A stretch of 44,326 nucleotides of DNA, taken from an uncultured Pseudomonadota bacterium (lineage in GTDB: Bacteria; Pseudomonadota; Alphaproteobacteria; UBA3830). This document shows positions 32,808 through 41,954 of the stretch, in pieces (the first letter of the stretch is position 1; every line of letters starts with the position of its first letter). The notes below the pieces were generated by a model that had not been told where the DNA came from, did no database searches, and was given only the letters and a program-made list of their open reading frames with translations. The position numbers and the translations under genes are program-made. The stretch lies in assembly GCA_902761495.1 (NCBI GenBank), contig CACWKL010000002.1, positions 1 through 44,326 of the forward strand. Direction: 5' to 3'.

Positions 32808-34038
32808 AATTGTTTTCAAGCCAATTTATAGTTTTTTTTAAAAAACCTTCTCTCTTGTTTTTTTCGGAATTATTTTGGGAACCCATTCCGATATTGTCCG
32901 ACAGCATAGCAAACTTTATCATGCCGATGGATGTAGAAAAATCATTCCCGATCTGTATATTGGAAGACTCGAAAAAATCCTCCATTCTTTTCATATCTAC
33001 CGGCTTTTTAAAATTCTGCGATACGAATTCTCTCATACCGGTGAGCATACTTCCGCCTCCCGTTATCGCAAGATGTCTCGCAAAATCGCTTTTAAACACA
33101 GATTTATCTATTTTTTCCCTGACTAACTTCAATATTTCTTCAACTCTAGCCTGGATTATTACATTCAATTCACTTTTCGGCATTTGTTGTAGATTTATCG
33201 TGTTATTTTCTTCCTGCATTGGAACCAAAATCATGTCTTTCTTATCATCAAAGGATTCAAATGCTCCTCCGTGCAACGTTTTTAATCGCTCGGCATTCGA
33301 TCTGGAAACATTGATCCCGTAAGCAATATCTTTCGTAATATTCTGTCCACCGACGGGAACAACTTCTAACCCGCAAAATACTCCTTTAAAAAAGAAATTT
33401 ACCGTTGTAACACCCCCACCAAAATCAATAACAATCTGATTATTCTGCCTGAAATCTTCGTCCAGCATTGATAATCCCGAAGCATACCCGCTGTATACAA
33501 CGCCGAGAATATCCAAATGGCACCTGGAAAGCCCGACCGCCAGATTGTTAATCTGAACTTTCGGAACGGTAACCACATTTACATTAGCCTTAAGAGTATT
33601 GGCAAACATGCCCACTGGATCCGCAGTACAAGCCATTGAATCCATCTCAAACAGCACCGGTATTGAATGAATGACCTCTACCCCCGGTCTCTTTTTTATG
33701 CCTTTATAAACGAGTTTTTCTAAATCCTCTGGCTTAACTATTCGCCCCCCGATATCGATTTCTGAATTTATCAATTCAGACTTCACAAACTTGCCGGATA
33801 CGTTTACATAAACCGACCTAATTCTCAAATTTGCGGACTTTTCTGCATTTTCTACCGCTTTTGCTATGGATTTGCACACCGAATCCATATCGACGATTAT
33901 TCCACATTTCACCCCGAAACAAACGCAACATCCCGCGCCCAGAATATCGAAGTACCCATCTTCAGCAACGCTTGCAATACAACTGCAAACCTTTGTACTA
34001 CCTATATCAACTACAGCAATTATCTGCCCTACATTCAT
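32803..34038 (-). CDS. ftsA: Cell division protein FtsA
   Basis: Actin-like ATPase that links FtsZ to the membrane. 411 residues. N-terminal IAVVDIGSTKVCSCIASV (phosphate 1), IDFGGGVTTVNFF (phosphate 2) and LAITGGGSMLTGM (adenosine motif), with a C-terminal amphipathic membrane-targeting tail (FLKKTINWLENNL). Its ATG shares four bases with the ftsQ stop. Confidence 0.95.
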   Translation of the reverse strand: MNVGQIIAVVDIGSTKVCSCIASVAEDGYFDILGAGCCVCFGVKCGIIVDMDSVCKSIAKAVENAEKSANLRIRSVYVNVSGKFVKSELINSEIDIGGRIVKPEDLEKLVYKGIKKRPGVEVIHSIPVLFEMDSMACTADPVGMFANTLKANVNVVTVPKVQINNLAVGLSRCHLDILGVVYSGYASGLSMLDEDFRQNNQIVIDFGGGVTTVNFFFKGVFCGLEVVPVGGQNITKDIAYGINVSRSNAERLKTLHGGAFESFDDKKDMILVPMQEENNTINLQQMPKSELNVIIQARVEEILKLVREKIDKSVFKSDFARHLAITGGGSMLTGMREFVSQNFKKPVDMKRMEDFFESSNIQIGNDFSTSIGMIKFAMLSDNIGMGSQNNSEKNKREGFLKKTINWLENNL

Positions 34039-34763
34039 CTTTGCGCATCTGCTCTTTTTTTTACAATAACTCGATCTAAGATTCTTAAATCTATTTCCCG
34101 GATATCATCATGGAAAAAACCGTTTTCATCGGCAATTTCATCTAAAATCTGCATAGCATACCCTAAATTTTTCTCAGGTAATTTCACGACGATACCCTTG
34201 TTAATCTTAATATTCCAGCGTCGCCCCCCGATAAATACCGCAAAAACCAATTGTTTTTTTATTCTCGGAAATTTTTCTAACACATACAAAAAATGTTTGG
34301 CCGATTTTTCAGCACCCTTCCCGACTATGATGGGCAAATTGTCAAAATTCCCTATCCCGTCATTTTCAAGAACCTTCCCATCGACGTCAAGCAAATGCAA
34401 TTTATAGTTGGACTGGTATATTGCAATCGGAACTCTCTCTGACACTCTTATACTCAACTTATTCGGCAACTTTCTTTGAACACTGGCTGATTTTATCCAA
34501 GAAATCTGCTCGAGACGATTTTTTACATTATCCACGGAAACATCAAATATATTTTTCTTATATCTTAATCCGGAAGCCTTCAGTAAAAGCACCTCTTGGA
34601 CATGCTCCTGACCATCAAATTCTATTTTTTCCACCCTAAAATCACTCGGTATCTTTATCGGCTTCTCGTAAAACCATACTCCCACTCCCACAGCAACCGT
34701 CAGCAGAATCAAAAACAAATTACTTTTTAATAGCGAAACTATCCATGAATTTGTCTTAATCAT
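34035..34763 (-). CDS. ftsQ: Cell division protein FtsQ
   Basis: 242 residues. Short cytoplasmic part, one membrane helix (about 13-28), POTRA domain (RVEKIEFDGQEHVQEVLLLKASGL with the FDVSVDNVKNRLEQISWIKSASVQRKLPN continuation in the FtsQ pattern) and the FtsQ beta domain. It overlaps murB by 8 bases and ftsA by 4. Confidence 0.92.
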   Translation of the reverse strand: MIKTNSWIVSLLKSNLFLILLTVAVGVGVWFYEKPIKIPSDFRVEKIEFDGQEHVQEVLLLKASGLRYKKNIFDVSVDNVKNRLEQISWIKSASVQRKLPNKLSIRVSERVPIAIYQSNYKLHLLDVDGKVLENDGIGNFDNLPIIVGKGAEKSAKHFLYVLEKFPRIKKQLVFAVFIGGRRWNIKINKGIVVKLPEKNLGYAMQILDEIADENGFFHDDIREIDLRILDRVIVKKRADAQR

Positions 34764-35661
34764 TAGCCTTTCTGCCTAACTTTATGATTTCCCATTCAAG
34801 TTGAACATTGGTTTTGCGCAACACTTCTTGAACTACTTTTTCTCCCAGAGCCTCAACGTCATCGGCAGTCGCACTTCCGGTATTTTCTATAAAATTGCAG
34901 TGCTTCTCAGAAACTTGTGCTCCACCGACTTTCAATCCCCGACACCCAGCCTTTTCAATCAGCTGCCATGCCTTGTAACCCTCCGGATTTTTAAAAGTAG
35001 ATCCACAAGTACGAGCACCCACCGGCTGAGCCGCTCTGCGTTGTTTCATTAGTTCGCGAATCTTCTTCGGAATGGAATAATTTACATTGGATATACCTCT
35101 GAACCAAGCCCTCGTAATAATGCAATCATTCGGAATATCTGTATGCCTGTAGGACGCTCCTATATCCTTGACCTTAAACCACTGAACCTGCCCGGAAGTC
35201 GTTATACCTTCGCACTCAACTAAAACATTGGATATTTCCGAACCAAAACATCCTGCATTCATCTTTATCGCACCACCGACAGTGCCCGGCAATCCCATTA
35301 AAAATTCCAATCCGCCGAGTTCATTATCCATTGCAACGGTCGCCAACTTGCTGCAGGGAACTCCAGCTCCAACTTCCAGTATATCTCCCTCGACAAAGAT
35401 CTTTTTGAACCAATCTCCGAGAACTACGACGACTCCTTCGATTCCTCCGTCACGAATCAACACATTGGACATCGCTCCCAACGGCATAACCGGAATGTCC
35501 TTAGGAATGCGACGCAAAAAGAAAACCAAATCATCCATATCGGAAGGCTCAAACAAAACTTCGGCGACTCCTCCGACTCCAAAGTGCGACCTCCTTCCCA
35601 GCGGAGCATTTTTCTTTAACTTCCCACTTACCTTAGGCATTCTGTTAATAATGGTCATCAT
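34756..35661 (-). CDS. murB: UDP-N-acetylenolpyruvoylglucosamine reductase
   Basis: FAD enzyme that makes UDP-MurNAc. 301 residues, type I/II-like length. RRSHFGVGGVAEVLFEP, LGAMSNVLIRDGGIEGVVV (FAD binding), GLPGTVGGAIKMNAG, and GSTFKNPEG with the catalytic Ser in C-G-S-T-F. The usual next gene ddl is missing; ftsQ overlaps its 3' end. Confidence 0.95.
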   Translation of the reverse strand: MMTIINRMPKVSGKLKKNAPLGRRSHFGVGGVAEVLFEPSDMDDLVFFLRRIPKDIPVMPLGAMSNVLIRDGGIEGVVVVLGDWFKKIFVEGDILEVGAGVPCSKLATVAMDNELGGLEFLMGLPGTVGGAIKMNAGCFGSEISNVLVECEGITTSGQVQWFKVKDIGASYRHTDIPNDCIITRAWFRGISNVNYSIPKKIRELMKQRRAAQPVGARTCGSTFKNPEGYKAWQLIEKAGCRGLKVGGAQVSEKHCNFIENTGSATADDVEALGEKVVQEVLRKTNVQLEWEIIKLGRKAND

Positions 35662-35718
35662 TTCTCCATAAAACTCAAAACTTTTCTTTTACTTTGGGCA
35701 TTTTGTCAGTAGTTGATC

Positions 35719-37125
35719 TCACTTCCCCATTAAATCAGCAAACTGATAGGCCCAGCGCGTTACGTCACCGGCACCTAAAAATATTACGAAATCCCCCGGA
35801 TTCAGCATACTCGCAACCTTTGATTTCAAGGTCGAGACATCCTGGGCGAAATCCGCCGATACCTGTTTATTCTCGTTAAGTACTTTCAACAACGAAAAAT
35901 GATCCGTACCATTATTTTGTTCCCCCGCAGCGCATATTGGAATAACGAAACAATAATCGCTCAACTCCAAACATTTCCCGAACTCAGGGAGAAAATTCTT
36001 CAATCGGCTATATCTGTGCGGCTGCATCACTGCATATACCTTACCCTTACATACGCTGCGAGCCGCTTCTAAAACCGCACAAATTTCAACGGGATGATGA
36101 GCATAATCATCGATAACCGTCACTCCGTCAATTTCCGCCACTTTTGTAAACCTCCTTCGGACCCCCGAAAAAGATCCGAGAGCTATTTTCATACTCTCTT
36201 CCGAAATCCGCAGTTCCAATCCCACACAGATTGCCGCTAATGAATTCTGAACGTTATGCTTTCCGAAAATATTCAGAGAAAACCCTTTCCAAACTTTCTT
36301 AACACCATATTTGTCGATCATGTTCTGAGAAAATACCACATCAAACTGCGCTCCGAAATCCGTAAGTTTTACGTTTGCACAAGAAACATCCGCTTTGTTA
36401 TCAAAACCATAAGTTATTATTTTGCGATCTTTTACTTCCGCCGCAACTTTCGCCACTTCCGGATGATCTATGCACAATACACCAGCACCATAAAAAGGAA
36501 TATTCCTCACAAACTTCGTGAACAAATCTCGCAATTCATCGAAATTTTTGAAATTGTCTATGTGATCGAAGTCGATGTTTGTTACAACAGCTACTGTAGA
36601 CATCAACTTAGCAAAAGACCCGTCGGACTCATCTGCTTCGACAACAACCCAATCTCCGTCTCCCAAACGAGCATTGCTGTTGTATGCATTTATTATACCT
36701 CCGTTAATAACGGTAGGATTCAAATTTGCCTGATCCAAAATCGTTGCCACCAACGAAGTGGTAGTCGTCTTGCCATGGGTTCCCGCAACCGCAATCGACA
36801 TTTTCATTTTCATGAGTTCGGCAAGCATTTCCGCCCTCTTTATTACGGGAATTTTCAGTCTTCTGGCCTCCAAAATCTCGGGATTATCCTTCGATATGGC
36901 AGACGATACCACCACAACAGAAGCTCCGTGAACATTTTCCGCCTTATGCCCTATGGTAACATTTACTCCTTTGCGAGATAATCGTCCTATCATCGCATTT
37001 TCTTTTAGATCACTACCGTTAACTTTATATCCGAGATTAACCAGAATGTCGGCAATACCACTCATTCCTATTCCGCCCACGCCAACAAAATGAATAAATC
37101 CTGAATAGATCGGAAACTTCCTCAT
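35719..37125 (-). CDS. murC: UDP-N-acetylmuramate-L-alanine ligase
   Basis: 468 residues. Adds L-Ala to UDP-MurNAc. N-terminal VGVGGIGMSGIA, ATP loop GTHGKTTTTSL at about residue 110, central DESDGSF and the DDYAHHPVEI element of Mur ligases, and a C-terminal Rossmann-like domain. It follows murG by four bases and precedes murB by 57. Confidence 0.97.
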   Translation of the reverse strand: MRKFPIYSGFIHFVGVGGIGMSGIADILVNLGYKVNGSDLKENAMIGRLSRKGVNVTIGHKAENVHGASVVVVSSAISKDNPEILEARRLKIPVIKRAEMLAELMKMKMSIAVAGTHGKTTTTSLVATILDQANLNPTVINGGIINAYNSNARLGDGDWVVVEADESDGSFAKLMSTVAVVTNIDFDHIDNFKNFDELRDLFTKFVRNIPFYGAGVLCIDHPEVAKVAAEVKDRKIITYGFDNKADVSCANVKLTDFGAQFDVVFSQNMIDKYGVKKVWKGFSLNIFGKHNVQNSLAAICVGLELRISEESMKIALGSFSGVRRRFTKVAEIDGVTVIDDYAHHPVEICAVLEAARSVCKGKVYAVMQPHRYSRLKNFLPEFGKCLELSDYCFVIPICAAGEQNNGTDHFSLLKVLNENKQVSADFAQDVSTLKSKVASMLNPGDFVIFLGAGDVTRWAYQFADLMGK

Positions 37126-37129
37126 TCTC

Positions 37130-38161
37130 CTATCCCTCCATACTCTCTATCAAGCGCACAAAGTTACTCGATGCATCTTTCAGTGCTTTATTATACATAT
37201 GGACGGACTTTTGTTTCAACATCTCCCGATCTCTTAATATTTGCCTCAAAATGTTCCTTAATCTTTCAGAGGCGTAACCGTTCTCTTCTATCAGCCACGC
37301 AGCATTTCTGTCGACGTATCTTTTGGCATTTAAATGCTGATGATTATCCATTGCTTTCGGATAAGGTATCAAAATAGCAGGACGCCCGATTGCCGCCAGT
37401 TCCATCAAAGTGGAAGATCCTGCGCGACAAATCACCAGCTGACTCTTTCCCATTATCTCAGAAACATTATTGAAAAACTTATCTATCGTAGATTTTACCT
37501 CCAGGCTATCGTATTTGTTTTTGAGCTCCTCGATATCTCCGTAGGAATCTTGCTGAACTATCTCTAATTCGGATCTTTCTTCGATGGAAAGCCCTTTTAT
37601 CGCATCCGGAACAATCTTGGAAAAGGACCTCGCTCCCTGACTTCCTCCGATAACCAATATTCTAATTTTTCCGTCGCATTTATAGGGAATATTTTTCAAA
37701 AATTCCTTTCTGACTGGAGACGGTTGTACCTTCCAGCTCCCTCCAATGGAAAACGCCGACAGCTTTAAATCCGCAAAGTTCAAAAGCCAACGGTTGGCAC
37801 GTCCTATTATTGCGTTCTGTTCATACAAAACGATCTTGGCGCTACATATCTTCCCTGTAATCACCGGTACCAGTGTAAACACACCTCCGAAACCTATGAT
37901 CACATCAGGCTTTTCCGATTTACAAAAGCGCAAAAACGAAACAAAAATTCCAAAAAGGCGAAACAACAAAAAAAGCGATCCTTTCAGTGACAATCTTATG
38001 CTTTTGTAAACTTTCTTATTCTCGATATGTTCACAATACGCCGCGCCCCTATCATCCGTAACAATTGTAACTTCATGATGCTTGCTTTCCAAAGCTTCAG
38101 CCAAAGCTATCGCCGGGAATAGATGCCCTCCGGTTCCTCCGGCACACAATACAACTTTCAA
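37130..38161 (-). CDS. murG: Lipid II synthase MurG
   Basis: UDP-GlcNAc transferase that completes lipid II on the inner membrane. 343 residues. AGGTGGHLFPAIALAEAL (first glycine loop), GFGGVFTLVPV, GGSQGARSFS (second loop), and CRAGSSTLMELAAIGRPAILIPYP (UDP-binding). The start is a TTG at 38161 with GGAGG five bases upstream. It is the first gene of the murG-murC-murB-ftsQ-ftsA run; upstream mur/ftsW genes are not here. Confidence 0.95.
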   Translation of the reverse strand: MKVVLCAGGTGGHLFPAIALAEALESKHHEVTIVTDDRGAAYCEHIENKKVYKSIRLSLKGSLFLLFRLFGIFVSFLRFCKSEKPDVIIGFGGVFTLVPVITGKICSAKIVLYEQNAIIGRANRWLLNFADLKLSAFSIGGSWKVQPSPVRKEFLKNIPYKCDGKIRILVIGGSQGARSFSKIVPDAIKGLSIEERSELEIVQQDSYGDIEELKNKYDSLEVKSTIDKFFNNVSEIMGKSQLVICRAGSSTLMELAAIGRPAILIPYPKAMDNHQHLNAKRYVDRNAAWLIEENGYASERLRNILRQILRDREMLKQKSVHMYNKALKDASSNFVRLIESMEG

Positions 38162-38219
38162 GATGCCTCCAAATACTCGAATGGCATTTTAATAAATATG
38201 TAGATTTATGTCCAGATGA

Positions 38220-38250
38220 TTGACTGGGATTTGTTTTTATACTTTATAAT
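38220..38250 (+). promoter_or_regulatory. Candidate promoter of the esterase gene
   Basis: TTGACT (38220-38225) with TATAAT at 38245-38250 (spacing 19) or TTTATA two bases earlier (spacing 17). A second TATAAT at 38267-38272 lacks a -35. The divergent murG promoter must lie in the same 140 bases but could not be picked. Confidence 0.45.
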
Positions 38251-38301
38251 CTATTGTTTTGTGGCTTATAATGCGTTACTAACGATTAGAGGAGAATGGA
38301 T

Positions 38302-38919
38302 ATGGACGAGTTAATAATTCCACCAAAAAACGAAACGAAGAACTTAATTTTCCTGTTTCACGGGTACGGATCCAACAAAGAAAATCTTCAAATCGTAGGA
38401 GAAAATTTCGCAAAAGAATTGCCTGCAGCAGAAATCCACCTGCCGAATGGCATTGAATTTTGTCCGGAAACTTACGACGGATACAAATGGTTTTCGATGA
38501 ACAGCGACACTCTGAGTGACTGGGAATTCGAATTTGAAAAAAATGTTCCGCAAATTATGGAATATGTCGACTCCGTAAAAAATTCGAAAAACCTGGAATA
38601 TCGTGACATAATTTTTTCGGGATTTTCTCAGGGAGCCATGCTGTCATTATCCTTAGGAATACACTATAACGTAAGAGCCGTAATCGCTTTTTCAGGATTA
38701 ATCCTGTCCCCCGATAAATTTTTGAAAAATGCTGAAACAAAAGTCCTTTTAGCCCACGGATCAAACGACTTAGTAGTTCCTGTTTCTGCCGTAGATTTTA
38801 CGAAATCCGCTTTGGAAAAATTTAACATCAGTACAAAAGTTGCAATTGCACCGGGGCTAGATCACGCCATAAATGGATATCTTTTGGATCAGGCTGTGGA
38901 CTTTTTACATAACTTATAA
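38302..38919 (+). CDS. Alpha/beta-hydrolase, carboxylesterase/phospholipase type
   Basis: 205 residues from the ATG at 38302, because AGGAG lies seven bases ahead; the ATG two codons upstream is too close to it. FLFHGYGSN forms the oxyanion hole, the nucleophile is the Ser of FSGFSQGAMLS, HGSNDLVVP gives the Asp and GLDHAING the His. This is the family of carboxylesterase 2 and YpfH. Substrate unknown. It starts the plus-strand run that continues into gatC. Confidence 0.87.
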   Translation: MDELIIPPKNETKNLIFLFHGYGSNKENLQIVGENFAKELPAAEIHLPNGIEFCPETYDGYKWFSMNSDTLSDWEFEFEKNVPQIMEYVDSVKNSKNLEYRDIIFSGFSQGAMLSLSLGIHYNVRAVIAFSGLILSPDKFLKNAETKVLLAHGSNDLVVPVSAVDFTKSALEKFNISTKVAIAPGLDHAINGYLLDQAVDFLHNL

Positions 38920-38928
38920 TACCCTGGT

Positions 38929-38945
38929 ATAAGATAATATCTTAT
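38929..38945. repeat. 7-bp inverted repeat upstream of gatC
   Basis: ATAAGAT-AAT-ATCTTAT, 21 bases ahead of the gatC start. TATAAT lies just before it (38915-38920). It could be an operator or hairpin at the start of the gatC transcript. Confidence 0.4.
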
Positions 38946-38966
38946 GTAGATAACAGGAGTGTGTTT

Positions 38967-39245
38967 ATGTCTGTGACCATAGAAGACGTAGAGAAAGTGT
39001 CTCACTTGGCTAAAATCAGTATCAGCAAGGAGAAGGCCGAAAAGATGAGGAATGATTTGAACAAGGTTCTCCATTTCGTCGAACAGCTATCATCGGTTGA
39101 CTGTTCAGGAATAGACGACTCCGTGGAATACGATGCAAAGCTTCACGAAAGAGCAGATGTTGCCATAAAAACCGCCCCTGCAGTCATGGATAATGCTCCG
39201 CAGAAGGAATGCAATATGTTTGTAGTTCCGAAAGTTTTAGGGTAA
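38967..39245 (+). CDS. gatC: Glutamyl-tRNA(Gln)/Asp-tRNA(Asn) amidotransferase subunit C
   Basis: 92 residues. The small stabilising subunit of GatCAB. VEKVSHLAKISISKEKAEKMRNDLNKVLHF and the later LHERADV and PKVLG match the family. Start at the ATG at 38967 rather than the GTG two codons earlier, with AGGAG 8 bases upstream. gatA and gatB, normally next, are not present in the window. Confidence 0.93.
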   Translation: MSVTIEDVEKVSHLAKISISKEKAEKMRNDLNKVLHFVEQLSSVDCSGIDDSVEYDAKLHERADVAIKTAPAVMDNAPQKECNMFVVPKVLG

Positions 39246-39297
39246 ACGGACGGAAAAGATAAATTTACAAAAAACTTGGGATAAAGAAGAGGGAATA

Positions 39298-39771
39298 ATG
39301 GAAAAGGTACATATGACTCCTCAGGGATACAGGATTTTGGAAGAAGAGCTAAAGAAGCTTAAGTTTGAAGAACGGCCTGCAATAGTAAACGCCATTGCAG
39401 AAGCCCGTGCTCTCGGCGATTTGTCCGAAAATGCAGAATATCACTACGCAAAGGATAAGCAGGGATTTATCGAAGGACGCATTCGTGAGCTGGAATCGAA
39501 ATTATCTCGGGCGGAAGTCATCGACATAACGAAACTGAACGGTACTTCGGTAAAATTTGGCTGTACTGTGACTATATGTGATGAATCCACTGACGAAGAG
39601 GTCACTTACAAAATAGTTGGAATCGATGAAGCCGACATAAAGAAAAATTTGCTTTCCGTTGGTGCACCGTTGGCTCGGGCCATAATCGGAAAAGAAGCCG
39701 GAGACGAAATCAAGCTCAACACGCCTTCAGGAATGAAACAGTATGAAATTTTAGAAGTCAAATATATATAG
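39298..39771 (+). CDS. greA: Transcription elongation factor GreA
   Basis: 157 residues. Rescues backtracked RNA polymerase by stimulating transcript cleavage. N-terminal coiled coil with the tip LGDLSENAEYHYAKD (acidic D and E required for cleavage) and the C-terminal FKBP-like domain. Confidence 0.97.
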   Translation: MEKVHMTPQGYRILEEELKKLKFEERPAIVNAIAEARALGDLSENAEYHYAKDKQGFIEGRIRELESKLSRAEVIDITKLNGTSVKFGCTVTICDESTDEEVTYKIVGIDEADIKKNLLSVGAPLARAIIGKEAGDEIKLNTPSGMKQYEILEVKYI

Positions 39772-39781
39772 GGGAAAGAAT

Positions 39782-40519
39782 ATGTTCGATCTTAACGGAA
39801 AAGCAGCTCTTGTGACAGGCGCAACGGGAGCGATCGGCGGAGCAATTGCCCGAACTCTTCACGAAATGGGAGCAACTTTGGCTTTGTCGGGAACAAAGGT
39901 TTCCAATCTGGAGTCTCTCGCTAACGAACTAAAAAATCGGGTTCAGCTATTTGCTTGTAATTTAAATTCTGCCGAAGCCATTCAGAATTTGATCACTAAC
40001 GTGGAAAATATCTTCGGAAAAATCGATATTCTCGTCAATAACGCTGGAATTACCCGCGACAATCTAATGATGAGAATGACCGATGAGGCGTGGGAAGACG
40101 TAATGACGGTAAACTTAGAAGCTCCGTTTCGCCTGATGCGCGGGGTATCAAAAAAAATGATTCGCAACAGATGGGGAAGAATTATTAACATCTCATCAGT
40201 TGTGGGAGCAGTCGGAAATGCAGGGCAAACAAATTACGCTGCAGCAAAATCGGGTTTATTCGGCCTAACTAAATCTGCGGCTCTGGAATTGGCTTCAAGA
40301 AATATCACTGTCAATTGCATTGCTCCGGGATTTATCGTGTCGCCAATGTCAGACAAAATCCCAGACGCTATGAAAGAATCTTTGCAAAAAAAGATTCCGG
40401 TCGGAAGAATCGGAAATCCTCAAGAAGTCGCAGCAGCAGTCGGATTTCTCTCTACCGAAGAAGCATCTTACATTACGGGGCATATACTTCACGTTAATGG
40501 CGGATTGGCAATGATTTAA
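39782..40519 (+). CDS. fabG: 3-oxoacyl-ACP reductase FabG
   Basis: 245 residues, short-chain dehydrogenase. NADPH loop TGATGAIGGAIA, NNAGITRDNLMMRM, catalytic Ser in NISSVVGAVGN, YAAAK (Tyr-x-x-x-Lys) and the C-terminal HVNGGLAM. Ten bases after greA; reduces the beta-keto group in fatty-acid elongation. Confidence 0.94.
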   Translation: MFDLNGKAALVTGATGAIGGAIARTLHEMGATLALSGTKVSNLESLANELKNRVQLFACNLNSAEAIQNLITNVENIFGKIDILVNNAGITRDNLMMRMTDEAWEDVMTVNLEAPFRLMRGVSKKMIRNRWGRIINISSVVGAVGNAGQTNYAAAKSGLFGLTKSAALELASRNITVNCIAPGFIVSPMSDKIPDAMKESLQKKIPVGRIGNPQEVAAAVGFLSTEEASYITGHILHVNGGLAMI

Positions 40520-40533
40520 TCCGCAGTCTAATC

Positions 40534-41187
40534 ATGGATTTGTTGAGGGAATTTATTTCTGTCTCGGAAAAATTAAAGATTAGTTCAAATTTCATCCTTT
40601 TTGATTCGAATACTCTCCAGAGTTCAGGGACTTTGTCGCAAAAAGAGTTAGATATTTTCTCGAGGTCTACTTCTTTAAAGAGAAGACATGAATTTATTTC
40701 AGGGAGAATCGCGTGCAAAAAGGCTTTTTTCAAATTAACATCACAGGACGAAAATTGTTTTGAAAAATTTCCATCCATTTCTGTATTGAACGAAGAATCA
40801 GGTGCTCCGTTTATTGAAAATTCCGACCTTTTCGTATCTATTTCACATTCTCACGGAGTAGCAATTGCGTCTGTCAGTAAAAAAGCTGTCGGAATAGATA
40901 TAGAGGAAACAGATCCGAAAAAAATCTCTGCTTTGAAACGAATGAGCGCGGAATCTCATTCTGAAGATGTTTGCGATCTGACTGTACTCTGGACATTAAA
41001 AGAATCTCTTGGCAAAGCGTTGCGGACAGGAATCATCGAGAATTTCAGATATTATGATATCAAAAATTTGCGATACGAAAACGGAGTCTATCGCTGTGAC
41101 TTCGAAAACTTTCCATCATATTCGGGAACAGCAATAACAAACGGACAATATGCCATCGCAATCGTCAGAGGTTATCGTGAACTTTAG
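40534..41187 (+). CDS. 4'-phosphopantetheinyl transferase (Sfp type)
   Basis: 217 residues. Transfers phosphopantetheine from CoA to carrier proteins such as ACP. The two family motifs are present: VGIDIEETDPKKI (Mg-binding) and WTLKESLGKALRTG (W-x-x-KE-x-x-x-K). ISVLNEESGAPFIEN and VSISHSHG also match. It lies 14 bases after fabG. Larger Sfp-type enzymes often serve secondary pathways, but here, next to fabG, it may act as the housekeeping ACP activator. Confidence 0.85.
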   Translation: MDLLREFISVSEKLKISSNFILFDSNTLQSSGTLSQKELDIFSRSTSLKRRHEFISGRIACKKAFFKLTSQDENCFEKFPSISVLNEESGAPFIENSDLFVSISHSHGVAIASVSKKAVGIDIEETDPKKISALKRMSAESHSEDVCDLTVLWTLKESLGKALRTGIIENFRYYDIKNLRYENGVYRCDFENFPSYSGTAITNGQYAIAIVRGYREL

Positions 41188-41212
41188 ACCTTAAAATGAA
41201 TGCTGATAGAAT

Positions 41213-41241
41213 TTGAATTATATTGAAAAATAAAATATAAT
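41213..41241 (+). promoter_or_regulatory. Sigma70 promoter of the psd operon
   Basis: TTGAAT, 17-bp spacer, perfect TATAAT, 26 bases ahead of the psd ATG. A strong match. Confidence 0.7.
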
Positions 41242-41267
41242 CGCGGAGTTGATAGTTAGGAGTACTG

Positions 41268-41954
41268 ATGAAAATAAAGTTACCTTATTTCGACAGGGAC
41301 GGTTGGCGTGCTGCTTTTGTAATTTGGCTTGTCGCTTTTGTGATCGGACATGTCAGTGAACCTGTCTGGTGGATAGGTGTTGCCATAGGGTTTGCGTGTT
41401 TGCTGTTCTTCAGAGATCCGGAAAGAATCCCTCCAAGCAAGAATCATGTGGTGGTCAGTCCTGCCGACGGTATCATTTTGAAAATCGCAGATGTGGAACC
41501 TCCTTCTGAGTTAGGTTTAACAGGGCAAAGAAAAAAGATCAGTATTTTCATGAGCGTACTAAACGTTCATGTAAACAGAACTCCTATTGCAGGTACGGTA
41601 GAAAAAATAATTTATACTCCGGGAAGGTTTTTCAACGTAACTCTGGACAAAGCCAATGAGTACAACGAAAGACAAGCTACTTTTGTACGGAATGACGACG
41701 GAATGAAGCTGGTATTTGTACAAATTGCCGGACTTATAGCTCGTCGGATCAGGTGCGACATTAAAGAGGGAGACAAATTGGAAAGAGGTCAGCGTGTCGG
41801 AATCATTCGCTTCGGAAGTCGAGTTGATGTTTACTTGCCGTTGGATGTTTCGGTTCTGGTCGAGGAAGGACAGATTACTGTTGCGGGTGAAACGATTTTG
41901 GCTAACTACAACGTAGAGGAGAAGAAAAATGAAAAGAAACCAAGGAACAAGTAA
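41268..41954 (+). CDS. psd: Phosphatidylserine decarboxylase proenzyme
   Basis: 228 residues, the short PSD type. N-terminal membrane part (WRAAFVIWLVAFVIGH), FFRDPERIPP, SPADGIILKI, MSVLNVHVNRTPIAG and the self-cleavage site in IRFGSRVDVYLP (Gly-Ser, about residue 182-183), which forms the pyruvoyl group. It makes PE from PS and shares 26 bases with pssA, the preceding step's enzyme. TTAGGAG precedes the ATG. Confidence 0.95.
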   Translation: MKIKLPYFDRDGWRAAFVIWLVAFVIGHVSEPVWWIGVAIGFACLLFFRDPERIPPSKNHVVVSPADGIILKIADVEPPSELGLTGQRKKISIFMSVLNVHVNRTPIAGTVEKIIYTPGRFFNVTLDKANEYNERQATFVRNDDGMKLVFVQIAGLIARRIRCDIKEGDKLERGQRVGIIRFGSRVDVYLPLDVSVLVEEGQITVAGETILANYNVEEKKNEKKPRNK

